A DNA stretch of 50,580 nt. It comes from Bacillota bacterium. GTDB lineage: Bacteria > Bacillota > Dethiobacteria > DTU022. The stretch lies in assembly GCA_029782095.1 (NCBI GenBank), contig JAKOVL010000124.1, positions 1-50,580 on the forward strand, given 5' to 3'. Made by a program: the position numbers and the translations under genes. Positions 1 to 8,422 of the stretch are shown piece by piece (the first letter of the stretch is position 1; the number at the start of each line of letters is the position of its first letter). The notes under the pieces were generated by a model. It ran no database searches. It saw nothing but the letters and a program-made list of their open reading frames with translations, and had not been told where the DNA came from.

Positions 1-156
1 GTTGAATTAAAAGAAGAAGTCCAAAGGGAGTTGAAACGTTTACGGCAAAGACAGACGCATGGCTTAGAGTATCTCAATAACGTTCCCCTGTTTCGTAGTG
101 GCAGTAACTTCACCCGAATGGTTTTGAAGCAGTTAAATGAAAAAAGTGTTGTTTAA
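1..156 (+). CDS. C-terminal fragment of an unidentified protein (truncated by window edge)
   Basis: Frame 1 is open from the first base to a TAA at 154-156 and gives 51 residues. The fragment starts with a charged, probably helical stretch rich in Lys, Glu, Arg and Gln and ends in LKQLNEKSVV. No domain can be named. A transposase tail is possible because the composition fits, but nothing proves it. A strong promoter for the next gene starts about 60 bases downstream, so this gene is probably a separate transcription unit. Confidence 0.4.
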   Translation, partial: VELKEEVQRELKRLRQRQTHGLEYLNNVPLFRSGSNFTRMVLKQLNEKSVV

Positions 157-218
157 CCTGAATGCGGGGTTTCTAAATACCTACAGTGCCTTGACACGAT
201 CGTTTAGGGCAGGTGCAA

Positions 219-247
219 TTGACAGTTTTAAAGCAAGTTGTTACAAT
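219..247 (+). promoter_or_regulatory. Sigma-A-type promoter for the UPF0316 gene
   Basis: TTGACA at 219-224 and TACAAT at 242-247 are separated by exactly 17 bases. Transcription would start near 254, which places the upstream GTG at 250 at or before the start point. This supports GTG 286 as the real start codon. A second, weaker TTGACA lies at 191-196 with TGCAAT 17 bases further on. Confidence 0.7.
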
Positions 248-285
248 GAGTGCGTTATCATCGTAGGGTCCAGGAGGATTTTGCT

Positions 286-807
286 GTGCAATCTGCCTTA
301 ACATGTTTACTAATCTTTTTTTCCAGAATATTCGATGTCAGCCTCGGTACCCTCAGAATAATTTACCTGACCCGCGGGCAGAGGAAACTGGCCGCAATCA
401 TAGGCTTCGTTGAAGTGATGATTTACGTTGTTGCCCTGAGCGTGGTCATCAATAACCTCGATCGTCCCCTCAACATTTTGATTTACGGCCTCGGTTTTGC
501 CTGCGGCAATTATATTGGCAGCTTTATCGAAGAGAAAGTTGCTGTCGGTTATGTGAATGTTCAGGTAATTTCCAAAAAGGACGGCGGCGAACTTGAACAC
601 TCGCTGCGCGAACTTGGATTCGGAGTTACTTCCATGGATTGCTACGGGAAAGATGGCCCCCACCGGATCCTCCATATCTTAATTAAACGCAAAACTCTCC
701 CCTTTTTTTTAGACAAGTTGCGGCAACTTGACAGTGAAGCGTTTATTTCCATTATTGATACGCGCAAAATAATGGGCGGATACTTTACCCGGATGAAAGC
801 CAAATAG
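286..807 (+). CDS. UPF0316/DUF2179-family membrane protein
   Basis: A 173-residue protein with three hydrophobic segments at roughly residues 2-20, 36-56 and 62-82, followed by a soluble domain. This layout, and the motif SRIFDVSLGTLRIIYLTRG in the first loop, match the UPF0316 (DUF5698 plus DUF2179) family of small membrane proteins. Its biochemical role is unknown. The C-terminal DUF2179 part (about 90-165) is a small alpha/beta ligand-binding-like domain that also occurs at the end of YitT-type transporters. GTG 286 is chosen because AGGAGG (272-277) sits 8 bases upstream. A longer reading from GTG 250 would begin at the predicted transcription start. murI follows 48 bases downstream, probably in the same operon. 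Confidence 0.75.
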   Translation: MQSALTCLLIFFSRIFDVSLGTLRIIYLTRGQRKLAAIIGFVEVMIYVVALSVVINNLDRPLNILIYGLGFACGNYIGSFIEEKVAVGYVNVQVISKKDGGELEHSLRELGFGVTSMDCYGKDGPHRILHILIKRKTLPFFLDKLRQLDSEAFISIIDTRKIMGGYFTRMKAK

Positions 808-855
808 ATTGGCCAGCAGTGAAAACGTCCCTGGCCTGTCAAAGGAGAGTGCAAT

Positions 856-1668
856 GTGTCTGCGCATAGCCACAAGGCTATCGGTGTTCTGGACTCCGGA
901 GTAGGGGGTTTGACAGTAGTACGAGAAATTCAGCGCCAGCTGCCCCATGAAAGCATTGTCTATTTTGGAGATACCGCCCGGATGCCGTACGGCCCCCGGC
1001 CTTACGAAGAGGTGCGCCGGTTTGCCCTGGAAATCATTGATTTCCTAAAAAGCCAGGACATTAAAATGGTGGTGGTGGCCTGCAATTCGGCCACAGCTGC
1101 GGGAATAACCCATTACCAGAAAGAGTGCCCCTTTCCTGTCCTGGGCGTTATCGAGCCCGGAGTGAGGGCGGCCATTGCCCAGACGCGCAACAACAAAGTG
1201 GGTGTAATCGGCACTGCCGGAACGATAAACAGCTCGGAGTACAAAAAAACGCTGCTCAGGGAAAAGGCAGACCTGCAGGTGTTTGAGAAAGCCTGCCCCC
1301 TGTTTGTCCTGCTGGTGGAAAACAACCTTGTGGACACCCCCGAGGCGCTGCTGGTAGCGGAAGAATATCTTCAACCGCTTAAAAGGGCCGGTATCGATAC
1401 CCTGATCCTTGGCTGCACGCACTATCCGCTCATGGCCCATTTAATACAGCGGGTCGTAGGCCCCGAGGTTAAACTTATCAGCTCCGCCGAGGAGACTGCC
1501 GCCGAGGTAAAAGCTATTCTTACCGCCGCCAACCTGCATAATCCGCTGCGCTGCAGCAACCCGGGCTATCGCTTTTTTGTCAGCGGCAGCCCCGGACCTT
1601 TTGAGGAGGTGGGAGCAAAACTGCTGCAGCGGCCGGTTAAAGCCTACCAGGTGATGCTGAACAGTTAA
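856..1668 (+). CDS. murI: Glutamate racemase
   Basis: A 270-residue cytoplasmic enzyme that interconverts L- and D-glutamate and supplies D-Glu for peptidoglycan. The N-terminus has the family signature IGVLDSGVGGLTV. The two catalytic cysteines are visible, Cys76 in ACNSATAA and Cys187 in LILGCTHYP, together with the GDTARMPYG substrate loop. The length is normal. The start is GTG 856 with AAAGGAGA about 8 bases upstream; the overlapping ATG at 854 is in another frame. The order murI, a small HTH gene, gerM, rph, rdgB resembles the Bacillus racE-ysmB-gerM-rph-ysnA region, although the small gene here lies on the other strand. Confidence 0.95.
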   Translation: MSAHSHKAIGVLDSGVGGLTVVREIQRQLPHESIVYFGDTARMPYGPRPYEEVRRFALEIIDFLKSQDIKMVVVACNSATAAGITHYQKECPFPVLGVIEPGVRAAIAQTRNNKVGVIGTAGTINSSEYKKTLLREKADLQVFEKACPLFVLLVENNLVDTPEALLVAEEYLQPLKRAGIDTLILGCTHYPLMAHLIQRVVGPEVKLISSAEETAAEVKAILTAANLHNPLRCSNPGYRFFVSGSPGPFEEVGAKLLQRPVKAYQVMLNS

Positions 1669-1671
1669 AAT

Positions 1672-2037
1672 TTAAAAAGGTGTTAAATACACCTTGTCTC
1701 CCACTTTATTTCCCTTGGCCAGTTCGCAGTGCCGCAGGACGGCAAAATGTTTCTCCAGCTCCCTGGGAGTCAGGTTAAACCGCTCTGCCACTTCTTCCCG
1801 GGTCACCCGCTGCTTTTCTTTGATATAATTCAAGATGTTTTTTTGGATGGGAAGCAGCCCTTCTTCCCCTCTAGCGCCTTTTCTCTCCCGGTCCACCCGG
1901 GCAGCCCGCACTGACAGCGGGTCGCAGGTTTTCGGCACACTAACTGCTTCCAGGTAGCAGTCTTCGCAAAGCTCCTTTCCAGCATGGGTATATTTTTCTC
2001 CCTCTGCTATTGCCTGTCCGCATTGCATGCAGCGCAT
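1672..2037 (-). CDS. Small zinc-ribbon plus winged-helix protein
   Basis: A 121-residue protein, convergent with murI and ending 3 bases from its stop. Residues 3-27 hold two CxxC pairs (CMQC and CEDC) separated by about 17 residues, which fits a treble-clef or LIM-like zinc ribbon. Residues 60-121 fit a winged helix: QKNILNYIKEKQRVTREEVAERF followed by a recognition-like helix and a wing ending KVYLTPF. That suggests a DNA-binding regulator, possibly metal-dependent. No target is known. The start ATG 2037 is preceded by AGGAGG. The gene sits between murI and gerM where Bacillus has a MarR-type gene, but it does not look homologous to MarR. Confidence 0.7.
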   Translation of the reverse strand: MRCMQCGQAIAEGEKYTHAGKELCEDCYLEAVSVPKTCDPLSVRAARVDRERKGARGEEGLLPIQKNILNYIKEKQRVTREEVAERFNLTPRELEKHFAVLRHCELAKGNKVGDKVYLTPF

Positions 2038-2265
2038 GTGAATGCCTCCTTTATGCTTAAGGTTGAAGCTCTAAAATGTCGCAGCTCCCCTTAGCCGGAA
2101 TTGCCGTGCCACGGTCCGCCCTTATCAAAGGGCTAGGTTTATACCGGGACGCAGATCGCCGGCGCCGGCCAAATTCCTGTTTGAACTTATATAATAGCAT
2201 ATTTTAATCAGACCCCAGATAAACATAGATTAATGATACTTGTACATACGGGGGAGGAATAGCCG

Positions 2266-3360
2266 ATGGGCCCGTTTGATCAAAAAAATAGAATCAGGCC
2301 AGTTTTTCTTTCACGGCCAGGCCAACCGCACACAGCCGTCCCCGGCCTGCTGCTTCTCCTTTCGCTGGTGGCCCTCTTTTTAATGCCCGGGTGCCGCGGC
2401 ATCGAAGAGTTGATCAATAAGGAAGCCGAAAACTTGCCGCATGGCCAATTTTTGCTGCCTGAAGCGCCGCCAAAACCTCCCGAAGCGGGCGATGTGCGCC
2501 TTGGCTCTCTGTATTATGCTGATACCCGGCATCAATTTTTAGTGCCTGTGCAGCGCACTATCCCCTGGGTAGAGGGTATCGCTACCTTTACCCTGATGCA
2601 GCTGGTACCCTCTCCTGAATCAGCCGCTGATTTAGAAAAGATGGGTCTTTCTACAGTGTTGCCCGTACAGACTGAAGTTATCGGCATGACCATTAGCGAC
2701 GGGTTGGCCCGGGTAGACATGAACTCAAACTTTTTAAACTACCCGCCTGAGCATGAACGCCTGGTCCTGGGAAGCATTCTCTGCACCCTGCGCCAGTTCT
2801 CGACCATTGAAACTGTAGAAATTATGGTGGAGGGGGAAAACATTGACCGGTTTCCCGGAGGCGCGCCAGGGCGCCTGCCCCTGGGGCCGGAATGCTATAT
2901 TAACTTGGAAATGGATGAAACGGTGGAAGATTACCGCAACTATACTGCCGTAAGATTGTATTTCTGCTACGCTACTCCCAGCGGCCGGGCCCTTTATGTT
3001 CCTGTTACCAGGATTTTGCCGCCTTTGCCCTTGGAAGATATTCCTGGCGCCGCCATACGAGAGCTGCTCCAGGGACCGCGCAAAGGCAGCGGGCTGTTCA
3101 GCGATATTCCCGCCGGTACGGAGCTGCGCAGGATTAATCTGGTGGATTCCCTGGCAAAGCTGGATTTATCCGAGGCGTTTCTGACTTATGAAGGGGGGCG
3201 GAGCGGGGCCGAGAATATGGTCAACCAGATTCTATTAACCCTTGGCTCGCTGGAGGGTATTGAGCAGGTTCAGATTACAGTGGAAGGGGCCAGGGTAGCG
3301 CTGGAGGGCCTTGATTTGACGGCTCCCCTCACTCCGCCGGAGGTTTATAACTATTTCTAA
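2266..3360 (+). CDS. gerM: GerM-type lipoprotein with two GerMN domains
   Basis: A 364-residue predicted lipoprotein. Residues 25-45 form a hydrophobic signal ending in the lipobox LMPGC, with the lipidated Cys near residue 43. Two tandem GerMN domains follow, at about 75-200 and 225-355. The repeated pattern is easy to see: a strand-rich start (VRLYFCYATPSGRALYVPVTR), then RELLQGPRKGS, then DSLAKLDLSEAF. In Bacillus, GerM supports sporulation and germination by helping anchor the SpoIIIA-SpoIIQ channel. Here it implies a sporulating host, though GerMN lipoproteins also occur in vegetative cells. The start ATG 2266 has GGGAGGAA 7 bases upstream. Gene order around it is conserved in Firmicutes. 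Confidence 0.85.
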   Translation: MGPFDQKNRIRPVFLSRPGQPHTAVPGLLLLLSLVALFLMPGCRGIEELINKEAENLPHGQFLLPEAPPKPPEAGDVRLGSLYYADTRHQFLVPVQRTIPWVEGIATFTLMQLVPSPESAADLEKMGLSTVLPVQTEVIGMTISDGLARVDMNSNFLNYPPEHERLVLGSILCTLRQFSTIETVEIMVEGENIDRFPGGAPGRLPLGPECYINLEMDETVEDYRNYTAVRLYFCYATPSGRALYVPVTRILPPLPLEDIPGAAIRELLQGPRKGSGLFSDIPAGTELRRINLVDSLAKLDLSEAFLTYEGGRSGAENMVNQILLTLGSLEGIEQVQITVEGARVALEGLDLTAPLTPPEVYNYF

Positions 3361-3495
3361 CAGGATACAGGAGACAGCAGACGGGATATAGGAGATTCTG
3401 AATTCTGGATTCTGCTTTCAGTCAGTCTCCCCACTTCCGTCCTCTCAACCGTTTCCCCTTCCCTACTCTCCTGTATTCAACATTCTCTCTACTCT
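3361..3495. repeat. Imperfect inverted-repeat element of degenerate GGAGA/CTCTC units
   Basis: The left arm (3362-3400) is purine-rich and made of units like GGATACAGGAGACAG. The right arm (3415-3490) is pyrimidine-rich and contains CTCTCCTGTATTCAACATT. The reverse complement of the right arm matches the start of the left arm, for example ATACAGGAGA in both. The segment fills the convergent gap between gerM and htpX. It resembles the element between the two tRNA genes at 7973-8090 in style but not in exact sequence. Confidence 0.5.
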
Positions 3496-3496
3496 C

Positions 3497-4402
3497 TTAC
3501 ATCGATCTCAGCCTTTTTATTCTCTCGCTGGTGGGCGGGTGGGTGGAAAAAAGGGTGCTGATCCGCTCCGTGCCGCGTGCGCCCAGGGCAGGGTTGACAA
3601 TGTAGAGTCCCCGCAGCGCTTCGTTGTCAATGGGGCCGCCCGGCACCTGGGCTGCGGTGATTTTTTCTAAGGCGCTGGCCAGGCCTTCGGGGTAGCCGGT
3701 GAAATCGGCGGCAGTGGCATCGGCCAGAAATTCCCGCTGCCTGGAGATGGCAAATCTCAACAACTGGGCAAATAGTGGAGCGAGGATGGCCAGGAATACC
3801 GCGGCCAGCAAAGCCAATAACTGCGCCTGCCCGCCGCTTTTCCGGCGGCTTCGACTGCCGCCAAACCAGAACATGCGCCTAACCGTGTAGCTGATAAAGA
3901 CAATGGTGCCGGCCAAAACCATGGCCACGGTGGCCAGGAGAATATCATAATTGTTTATATGGGCCATTTCGTGGGCGATTACTCCTTCCAGCTCCAGGCG
4001 GTTGAGGCGATTGAGCAACCCCCGGGTAACTGCAATAACTGCATGCTCCGGGCTTCGCCCGGCGGCAAAAGCATTGGGCACGTCAGTCTCAATAATATAA
4101 AGCTTCGGCACCGGGCGCCCGGCGGCAATGCTAAGAGCTTCTACAGTATTGTAGAGATAGGGTTCCTGCTCCCGGCTGGCGGGTCGGGCCCCCGCCATGC
4201 TTGTAACCACCCCCTGGCCGCCGTAATAGCTGATCAAAATCATGACGCCGAAAAATATTGCAGCCAGGATTAATCCCACCACCGGTTCGCCGAGATAAAG
4301 GCCCAGCAAGTAGCCGGCGGCGGCGAAGAGCAGGGCGAAAAGTAAAAAAAGAAAAAAAGTGCGCCGCTTGTTGGCGGCAATATGGCTGTAAACCGGCACC
4401 AT
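3497..4402 (-). CDS. htpX: HtpX-like M48 family membrane zinc metalloprotease
   Basis: A 301-residue protein with two N-terminal membrane segments (about 15-37 and 41-60), then the zincin motif HEMAH (His144, Glu145, His148), two further hydrophobic stretches (about 153-175 and 195-220) and the third-ligand region QREFLADATA. HtpX-type proteases degrade misfolded membrane proteins at the cytoplasmic face. ATG 4402 overlaps the lemA stop by one base (TGATG), with AAGGGGG just upstream inside lemA, so the two are translationally coupled. A TTG at 4405 is the only alternative. The lemA-htpX pair is widespread in bacteria, and the two products are thought to work together in membrane quality control. 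Confidence 0.9.
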   Translation of the reverse strand: MVPVYSHIAANKRRTFFLFLLFALLFAAAGYLLGLYLGEPVVGLILAAIFFGVMILISYYGGQGVVTSMAGARPASREQEPYLYNTVEALSIAAGRPVPKLYIIETDVPNAFAAGRSPEHAVIAVTRGLLNRLNRLELEGVIAHEMAHINNYDILLATVAMVLAGTIVFISYTVRRMFWFGGSRSRRKSGGQAQLLALLAAVFLAILAPLFAQLLRFAISRQREFLADATAADFTGYPEGLASALEKITAAQVPGGPIDNEALRGLYIVNPALGARGTERISTLFSTHPPTSERIKRLRSM

Positions 4403-4971
4403 CAACTTTTACCGCCCCCTTCCAGGTTGACCGCAGGGGCTTCCCGGGCTTGCGCTGATTCCAGGGTGTAATAATCCATCGGTTTAAAATTAAACAGTCT
4501 CGCCAAAAGATTGGTGGGGAAGCGCATGATGGCTGTATTAAAAACCATGGCGGTGGTGTTGTAGCGCCGCCGGGCATAGGCAATTTTGTTTTCGATCCCG
4601 GCAAGTTCCTCCTGGAGCAGCAAGAAATTCTGGTTTGCTTTAAGCTCCGGATAGTTTTCAGCCACTGCAAACAGTGTCTGCAAAGCGCCGGTAGCCATGC
4701 GGTCGGCCCCGGCGTTATCGTTTATACTGGCAGCGCTCATCCAGGCTGCCCGGGCCCTGGTTATAGCTTCAAGAACTTCACGTTCATGCTCCATGTATCC
4801 TTTAACCGTGTTAACCAGGTTGGGAACAAGATCAAAGCGCTTCTGCAGCAGTGTGTCTATGTTGGCCCAGGCATTATTGGTCATATTGCGCAAGCTGATC
4901 AAACGGTTATAAGTATAGATAAAAAAGGCTGCGATCCCGATGATAATGCCGGGAATAATATAGCTTTCCAT
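4402..4971 (-). CDS. lemA: LemA family protein
   Basis: A 189-residue protein with one N-terminal membrane helix (about 4-22) and a long helical body. The LemA signature is clear: NNAWANIDTLLQKRFDLVPN, then LVNTVKGYMEHE, and near the end IENKIAYARRRYNTT and FNTAIMRFPTNLLA. The molecular role is unknown; the family is usually extracytoplasmic, anchored by the first helix. The start ATG 4971 is chosen because AAGGAGG lies about 8 bases upstream. A longer reading to 5037 lacks any ribosome site. It forms a coupled pair with the downstream htpX and is divergent from the mreB-like gene. Confidence 0.9.
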   Translation of the reverse strand: MESYIIPGIIIGIAAFFIYTYNRLISLRNMTNNAWANIDTLLQKRFDLVPNLVNTVKGYMEHEREVLEAITRARAAWMSAASINDNAGADRMATGALQTLFAVAENYPELKANQNFLLLQEELAGIENKIAYARRRYNTTAMVFNTAIMRFPTNLLARLFNFKPMDYYTLESAQAREAPAVNLEGGGKS

Positions 4972-5164
4972 GGCCGCATGTTCCTCCTTTTGCTTATGTT
5001 TATTCTTTCTAAAGTTCGGATTTCCCTTTCCGCACAAGTTTTCCCTCTGATGAGATAACCCGGTGGACCTTGGCGAGGTTCATCAGTTTCTATTATAGGT
5101 ATATCAAGCTTGCACCGGTTGTATAATAAAGCCGTCGTCATTATTTATGAACTGGGGTGCAAAA

Positions 5165-6193
5165 ATGGCGGATCCGGGAAAAAGGGGCATCAATTTTCGC
5201 TTTTGGCATAGAGACCTGGCCGTTGACCTGGGAACCACCAATACGCTGATTTATATGCCCCGGAAAGGGATTGTCCTGCAAGAGCCTTCAGTTGTGGCGC
5301 TGCGGCAGGGGGTTGTGGCGGCGGTTGGGAAAAAGGCCCGGCGCATGCTCGGGCGCACCCCATTGGGTATGGAGGCGGTTAAGCCGCTGCAGGGAGGAGT
5401 AATCGCAGATTACGAGATGGCACGTAAAATGCTGGAGCGCTTCATCTCCAGTGTAATGAGGCGCTTCCCCTTTTTACGCCTGCGCCTGATTATCACCGTG
5501 CCTTACGGCACCACCCAGGTAGAACGGCGTGCAGTGCTATCCGCGGGAAAACGTTCCGGAGTGAAAGAAACATATCTTATCGAAGAGCCCATTGCTGCCG
5601 CCATTGGCAGCGGGCTGCCTGTGGCCGAACCCCGGGGAATTTTTATCGTCAATCTGGGCGGCGGGGTAACCGAAATTGCGGTTATCTCTCTGGGCGGCAT
5701 TGTGCAGGCCACTTCTTTGCGCCAGGGAGGAGAGGCTCTCACCCAGGCCATCCAGCGCTATCTGTACCGGCGCTACCGCATGGAGATAGGTCTTACTGTT
5801 GCCGAAGAAGCTAAAAAAAATGCCTGTTTTGCCGTAAATCCACCTGAAGGTCTCACCTATACCTTCCGGGGCATTAATCTGCGCAAAAGAATGCCTGATA
5901 CCCTAAAAATCAGGGTGCAGGAGCTTACGGAAGCCATAAGCCCTGTTTTAAAAACCTTTGCCGGTGCGATTACAGGTATTTTTGAGCAAATCCCGCCCCA
6001 GCTTGCTTCAGATGTGATGCAGGACGGGCTGCTGCTGGTGGGTGGAGGCGCTCTTCTGCCCAAGCTGGATGCTTTTTTAGAGCAGGAAACCAACCTGCCG
6101 GTGCGCCTGGCAGAAGATCCGTTTACCTGCGTGGTCCGGGGCGCCAGCATGGCTTTAAACTACATTGATCGCCTCGGGTTGCAGCGTGGCTGA
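5165..6193 (+). CDS. MreB/Mbl-family actin-like protein
   Basis: A 342-residue cytoplasmic filament-forming ATPase of the MreB family, which organises lateral cell-wall synthesis. The actin-fold phosphate loops are present: [10 protein letters not shown] at the N-terminus, [17 protein letters not shown] in the middle and [13 protein letters not shown] near the end. ATG 5165 is chosen because GGGGTG lies 5 bases upstream; ATG 5147 has no ribosome site. The gene stands alone, without mreC, mreD or minD, so it is probably an accessory paralogue (Mbl- or MreBH-like) rather than the main mreB. It lies divergent to lemA-htpX and interrupts the gerM-rph neighbourhood. Confidence 0.85.
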   Translation: MADPGKRGINFRFWHRDLAVDLGTTNTLIYMPRKGIVLQEPSVVALRQGVVAAVGKKARRMLGRTPLGMEAVKPLQGGVIADYEMARKMLERFISSVMRRFPFLRLRLIITVPYGTTQVERRAVLSAGKRSGVKETYLIEEPIAAAIGSGLPVAEPRGIFIVNLGGGVTEIAVISLGGIVQATSLRQGGEALTQAIQRYLYRRYRMEIGLTVAEEAKKNACFAVNPPEGLTYTFRGINLRKRMPDTLKIRVQELTEAISPVLKTFAGAITGIFEQIPPQLASDVMQDGLLLVGGGALLPKLDAFLEQETNLPVRLAEDPFTCVVRGASMALNYIDRLGLQRG

Positions 6194-6230
6194 TCATTAG
6201 GCCGCTTCTCTCCCCGCCCCAGGAAATTTA

Positions 6231-6239
6231 TGCTATAAT
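6231..6239 (+). promoter_or_regulatory. Extended -10 promoter element before rph
   Basis: TGCTATAAT is a perfect extended -10 (TGn plus TATAAT at 6234-6239) lying 62 bases before the rph start. No good -35 is visible in the C-rich sequence upstream, which is typical of extended -10 promoters. Confidence 0.5.
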
Positions 6240-6300
6240 ATATTGCATAAAAACGTTTGGTCATGACTTTAACTGGCCAGGTGAAGGGAGCATTATCGAT

Positions 6301-7068
6301 TTGCGCGCAGATGGCAGGCATAATGATGAGTTGAGAGAGGTGCGCATCACCCGTTCATATTTAAAGCATCCCGAGGGCTCCGTGCTCATGGAGATGGGCG
6401 ACACAGCAGTGATCTGTACCGCTTCCCTCGATGACAAGGTGCCTCCATTTCTTAAAGGCGAAGGCCGGGGATGGGTGACAGCGGAATACTCCATGCTGCC
6501 GCGCGCCACTTCTGTGCGCAATACGCGTGAATCAAGGGGCCGGGTCAATGCCCGCAATTTGGAGATACAAAGGTTGATCGGGCGCTCCTTGCGTTCTGTT
6601 GTGGATTTGACCGCGCTGGGGGAGCGCACCATTATTTTAGACTGCGATGTTATCCAGGCAGACGGCGGCACCAGGACCGCTGCCATTACCGGTTCATTTG
6701 TCGCCCTGTTTGAAGCAATGCTTAACCTGGTGGGAAAAGGGGTGCTGGAAAAAATACCTTTACGGGACTATCTCGCAGCGGTTAGCGTCGGCCTGGTCAA
6801 CGGCATGCCATGCCTGGATCTGTCTTTTGTTGAAGATTCAGAAGCGGAAGTTGACCTGAATGTGGTTATGACCGGTTCCGGGGAGCTGGTTGAGATTCAG
6901 GGGACCGCGGAAAAAGGCACTTTTAACCGGGATCAGCTGGATCAGCTGCTGGATCTGGCTTCACTGGGCGTGGAGGTGCTGGTGAATAAACAACGCGAAG
7001 TAATGGGGGAAGCGGCCCGGCTGTTTGCCCCCCTCTCCCCCGGAGCGGGCGATGGGGTGCAGGGCTGA
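6301..7068 (+). CDS. rph: Ribonuclease PH
   Basis: A 255-residue phosphorolytic 3'-5' exoribonuclease that trims tRNA 3' ends. The typical N-terminus [16 protein letters not shown], the [15 protein letters not shown] phosphate-binding and substrate segment, and [17 protein letters not shown] are all present. The start is TTG 6301, set by homology of the first residues and by GAAGGGA about 12 bases upstream. Its stop overlaps the rdgB start by one base (TGATG), so the two are translationally coupled. The rph-rdgB pair is conserved across Firmicutes. Confidence 0.95.
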   Translation: MRADGRHNDELREVRITRSYLKHPEGSVLMEMGDTAVICTASLDDKVPPFLKGEGRGWVTAEYSMLPRATSVRNTRESRGRVNARNLEIQRLIGRSLRSVVDLTALGERTIILDCDVIQADGGTRTAAITGSFVALFEAMLNLVGKGVLEKIPLRDYLAAVSVGLVNGMPCLDLSFVEDSEAEVDLNVVMTGSGELVEIQGTAEKGTFNRDQLDQLLDLASLGVEVLVNKQREVMGEAARLFAPLSPGAGDGVQG

Positions 7069-7715
7069 TGAAAAAAAAGCTGATTCTGGCTTCGCGCAAT
7101 CGCGGCAAGATTGATGAAATCAAGACTATGCTGGACGGTTTGCCGCTGGAGCTGTTATCTTTAAATGATTTCCCGGAGCTGCCTGCCGTGGAAGAAGACG
7201 AGGATACATTTGCCGGCAACGCCAGAAAAAAAGCGGAAACAATAGCCCTAGCCTGCGGTTGCGCAGCCCTGGCCGATGATTCGGGCCTGGAAGTAGAGTG
7301 CCTGAATGGACGGCCGGGCGTTTATTCCGCCCGTTTTGCCGGCCCCCAGGCCGGTGATGCGGAGAACAACCGCTACTTGTTAAGCTTGATGCGGGGTGTC
7401 CCTCCGGAAAAAAGGAGCGCCACTTTCAGGTGCGTTATTGCGCTGGCGCTGCCGGAAGGAAAGACCTATCTGGTTGAAGGCAGCTGCAGGGGGCGCATTG
7501 CTGAAGAACTGCGGGGTGATTCCGGCTTTGGCTATGATCCGCTCTTTATCGTTGAACCCTCCGGCTTGACCTTTGCCCAGATGGGCCCCGATGAGAAAAA
7601 TAAAATCAGCCACCGCGCCCGTGCCCTGCGCAAACTGCGGGCGTTGTTGGAAAATCTTTTTGCCACCGGGCCCAATTTATTTCAAAGCACCGCCGAAAAA
7701 AATGGAAAAGCATAA
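7068..7715 (+). CDS. rdgB: XTP/dITP diphosphatase (RdgB/HAM1 family)
   Basis: A 215-residue cytoplasmic house-cleaning nucleotidase that hydrolyses XTP, ITP and dITP to monophosphates and keeps deaminated purines out of nucleic acids. Motifs: ASRNRGKIDEIK at the N-terminus, ADDSGLEVECLNGRPGVYSARF in the centre, FGYDPLFIVEPSGLTFAQM and a C-terminal HRARAL. The last 20 residues extend slightly beyond the usual end. It is coupled to rph by a one-base overlap. In some Firmicutes a phosphoesterase (ysnB) follows, but here tRNA genes come next. Confidence 0.95.
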   Translation: MKKKLILASRNRGKIDEIKTMLDGLPLELLSLNDFPELPAVEEDEDTFAGNARKKAETIALACGCAALADDSGLEVECLNGRPGVYSARFAGPQAGDAENNRYLLSLMRGVPPEKRSATFRCVIALALPEGKTYLVEGSCRGRIAEELRGDSGFGYDPLFIVEPSGLTFAQMGPDEKNKISHRARALRKLRALLENLFATGPNLFQSTAEKNGKA

Positions 7716-7810
7716 AATGCCGGCCTGATGCCAAAGGGAGCAAAACAGCCAGCCTAATAGATTTTCCGGCTTCTCCCTGTGCTGGATCATGTATCCAGAT
7801 TTCCTGGCCC

Positions 7811-7839
7811 TTGACTTTTGGTTTATCGGAGTTTACAAT
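7811..7839 (+). promoter_or_regulatory. Promoter for the tRNA-Pro/tRNA-Gly unit
   Basis: TTGACT at 7811-7816 and TACAAT at 7834-7839 are 17 bases apart, 54 bases before the tRNA-Pro 5' end. The terminator at 8168-8200 closes the unit. Confidence 0.65.
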
Positions 7840-7893
7840 ATACCTGCACTTTATCTTTTAATGCAACCGGCAGTGCATCCGGAATTTTTCAAG

Positions 7894-7970
7894 CGGGGCG
7901 TAGCGCAGTTTGGCAGCGCACTTGGTTTGGGACCAAGGGGTCGCCGGTTCAAATCCGGCCGCCCCGACCA
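7894..7970 (+). tRNA. tRNA-Pro (anticodon TGG)
   Basis: A 77-base cloverleaf. The acceptor stem CGGGGCG pairs with CGCCCCG, followed by A and an encoded CCA. The anticodon stem CTTGG/CCAAG encloses the loop TTTGGGA, giving anticodon TGG. The T arm is CCGG-TTCAAAT-CCGG. Confidence 0.97.
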
Positions 7971-7972
7971 TT

Positions 7973-8090
7973 TGAGAGGTGAGAAGTGAGAGGTTGGAAT
8001 TGAGAATGGGCCTTCGATCTCTCTAAAAGCGTTTAAATTTCACTTATTATTTTCTCACCTCTAACATCCCACCTCGCACATCTCATTCAT
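7973..8090. repeat. Long imperfect hairpin element between the two tRNA genes
   Basis: The left arm (about 7973-8008) is GAGAGGTGAGAAGTGAGAGG-like. The right arm (about 8052-8088) is CTCACCTCTAACATCCCACC-like. The reverse complement of the right arm aligns with the left arm at roughly three of four positions over about 35 bases, around a 45-base centre. Its tandem GAGGTGAGA-like units suggest a mobile or slippage-prone intergenic repeat. It would be transcribed together with both tRNAs. Confidence 0.55.
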
Positions 8091-8164
8091 GCGGGTGTAG
8101 CTCAATGGTAGAGCCCTGGCCTTCCAAGCCAGTCGCGTGGGTTCGATTCCCATCACCCGCTCCA
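8091..8164 (+). tRNA. tRNA-Gly (anticodon TCC)
   Basis: A 74-base cloverleaf. GCGGGTG pairs with CACCCGC, followed by the discriminator T and an encoded CCA. The anticodon stem CTGGC/GCCAG encloses CTTCCAA, giving TCC. The T arm is GTGGG-TTCGATT-CCCAT. Confidence 0.97.
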
Positions 8165-8167
8165 GGG

Positions 8168-8200
8168 GGGGCGTCCCAAAGTCAGTTGGGACGCCCCTTT
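8168..8200 (+). terminator. Intrinsic terminator of the tRNA unit
   Basis: A perfect 12-bp stem, GGGGCGTCCCAA (8168-8179) with TTGGGACGCCCC (8186-8197), a six-base loop, and a short T-rich tail. Confidence 0.85.
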
Positions 8201-8422
8201 AAGTTTGTGAAAGGACCTTTCCTTTAAGAAGCACCCCGTGCAGTCTTCACACGCAAATCGCCCGCTGTGTAGAATAGAATCATCGCTTTAGATAGTCTTA
8301 CTATTGGGACTAACAAGGGTCGATTTTACCAGGGATTTGACGGAATTAAGAGGAATATTATGATAATCTTTAACAACCTCTATCCACTGACCCGGAAGAA
8401 ACATAATTATTAATTTTTACCC
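8201..8422. other. Intergenic stretch with no recognised feature
   Basis: Between the tRNA terminator and the hsp20 promoter. No open reading frame with a ribosome site, no convincing RNA fold and no repeat was seen. A small AAAGGACCTTT dyad occurs near 8210. Confidence 0.5.

Noticed and set aside
7789-7989. A 66-residue ORF before hsp20
   Set aside because: It runs through the tRNA-Pro gene and its promoter and has no ribosome site.
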